From Diplonema japonicum (Eukaryota; Euglenozoa; Diplonemea; Diplonemida; Diplonemidae), in assembly GCA_964019335.1 (NCBI GenBank), contig OZ025686.1:124001-188000 (forward strand): 64,000 nt of DNA, written 5' to 3'. The stretch's first letter is position 1. Each line of letters opens with the position of its first letter. The translations under genes were made by a program, and so were the position numbers. Of the stretch, positions 63,087-64,000 are shown one piece after another. The notes below the pieces were generated by a model. It was not told the origin of the DNA and ran no database searches. It worked only from the letters and a program-made list of their open reading frames with translations.

Positions 63087-64000
63087 CTAACACTTTATAT
63101 CTTTCGGGTGCAGAGGCATGCTTGCCTTCCAGACCTGCGGGTTCTGTGCATCTACGTGTACAATGCTGGCTTCAACATCGTCCAGCTGCCTTGTAACCGA
63201 TGCTTGCAAGCCAGGCATATCGGTCTCAGCGTGGGCGTCAGAAAAGTTGTACACAGACACGACCTTCCTTTTACAAGGGTCCGTCCAGCTCTCAGGGCGG
63301 ATGTGAGTGTGGTAAAACTCCACAAGCCCTTCCTTGGTAACTTTCTCCAGCTCAGCAACAATGCGCTGTGTTGTTATGTTATGATTTGCTTTTTTTTTTT
63401 TCTCCCCCCGGTTGAAGTAATACCTTTTCCTTGTCCCACCCCAGTCCGTGGAGAACCTTCTCCCTGATCTCTGAGTAAAGCTGCCCAAGGTTCCCGGGCG
63501 GAACTAGCAGTTTTTGTTTCGCACTGGAGATCACCTCCTTCAGGTCGTTCTCGCTGAACCCCCGCAGCTCCTCCTCTGTCTCCTTCAAGAACGCATCGAC
63601 ACGTTCGTGAAGTACCGACGGCGGCTGTACACCAGACTGCACCTTGAAGTTCAAGCTGAGCACGCCAAACGAACACGCGCTTGAAACACTAACAATGTAC
63701 CCAAGTTGCTGCTTTGTACGAAGTGATGTGAAAAAACGTGGCGAGATAATCTGGTGAAGCACCTCCATGTGGGCAGACATCTGGTACGTGTAAGGGCCGA
63801 GCTGGTAATGGAGTATAAGTGAAGAGTCTAGATTAGTGGGGTTCGGTGTGTGTTCGAGAATCCTGTGCTCGGCAAGTGGTGTTTCCGGTAAGGCCACCCT
63901 ATGGGGAATGGGAATCTCGCAGTGGGGAGCGTTTGTGTCCCTGCCATAGTTGTGTGCGCGAAGCGTCGCTGCAAGGTTCTTCGCGATGTCGCTGCTTGCC
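63087..64000 (-). CDS. Insulysin-like M16 metalloprotease, C-terminal part (5' end outside window)
   Basis: The frame enters from the right edge (ASSDIAKNLAATLRAHNYG). One 58-nt intron (63366-63423) joins the last exon RIVAELEKVTKEGLVEFYHT through HPKDIKC to stop at 63087. Diagnostic for the inactive C-terminal half of insulin-degrading enzyme are HQIISPRFFTSLRTKQQLGY, the IVSVSSACSFGVLSLNFKVQ strand and RVDAFLKETEEEL. The zinc site HxxEH lies in the missing N-terminal half. Cytosolic or peroxisomal peptide clearance is the family role. Confidence 0.9.

Noticed and set aside
1-64000. CRISPR arrays, bacterial operons, prophage or viral genes
   Set aside because: No spaced short repeats, ribosome-binding sites or viral proteins were seen. 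Introns and gene content are eukaryotic.

Overview
The window looks like nuclear DNA of a unicellular eukaryote, most likely a euglenozoan flagellate and perhaps a diplonemid. Every credible gene, about 30 over 64 kb, lies on the minus strand. Gaps between genes are often only 60-110 bases. Several start codons sit just behind a pyrimidine tract and an AG, as expected where polycistronic transcripts are cut up by spliced-leader addition. A BILBO1-like flagellar-pocket protein (24725-26350) and a hexokinase with an N-terminal glycosome (PTS2-type) signal (40852-42375) point the same way. Unlike kinetoplastids, many genes here carry cis-introns. Most are 33-60 nt with a GTATG or GTGTG donor, and many have a run of A rather than pyrimidines before the acceptor AG. 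For the genes where I measured all introns, removing them restores an exact multiple of three. The lineage is an inference; no rRNA or spliced-leader RNA gene is in the window.

Transcription runs from right to left, so upstream means higher coordinates. 64.0-52 kb: the end of an M16 (insulysin-like) protease, a protein kinase with two C-terminal LIM domains, a BRCT-like protein, an unrecognised 895-residue protein, a kinesin-like protein with a ruined nucleotide pocket, a Tctex-type light chain, and ribosomal proteins uS8 and uS12. 51.4-40 kb: the actin-disassembly WD40 protein AIP1, NAC-alpha, an SCP/FCP1-like phosphatase, a 2.2 kb low-complexity gap, glucosidase I, hexokinase and the TFIIH subunit Tfb5. 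40-33 kb: a 1384-residue fusion of an E4 (Ufd2) core with a BIRC6-class E2 domain and a UIM, a PH-like protein, and a small protein with an N-myristoylation signal. 33-27 kb: three UDP-glucuronate decarboxylase (UXS) genes whose catalytic halves are almost identical at DNA level, with two probable micro-genes between the second and third. 27-13 kb: a 75-residue micro-gene, the BILBO1-like protein and a 3740-residue coiled-coil protein. 13-0 kb: a small putative mitochondrial protein, an RIIa/Dpy30-like protein, a PPR-PIN-like protein with WG-repeat tail, a DNAJC7-type co-chaperone whose third intron contains a 1.55 kb inverted-repeat element, a coiled-coil protein and a truncated membrane protein.

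Most genes are housekeeping (translation, secretory glycosylation, proteostasis, glycolysis) mixed with cytoskeletal and flagellar genes. Adjacency reflects shared transcription more than shared pathway, apart from the UXS cluster and perhaps the BILBO1-like/giant coiled-coil pair. Gene-free DNA is dominated by long homopolymers (A/T runs up to about 50, G/C runs up to about 20). Islands of complex sequence inside these gaps were therefore examined individually, and several appear to hold very short intron-containing genes.
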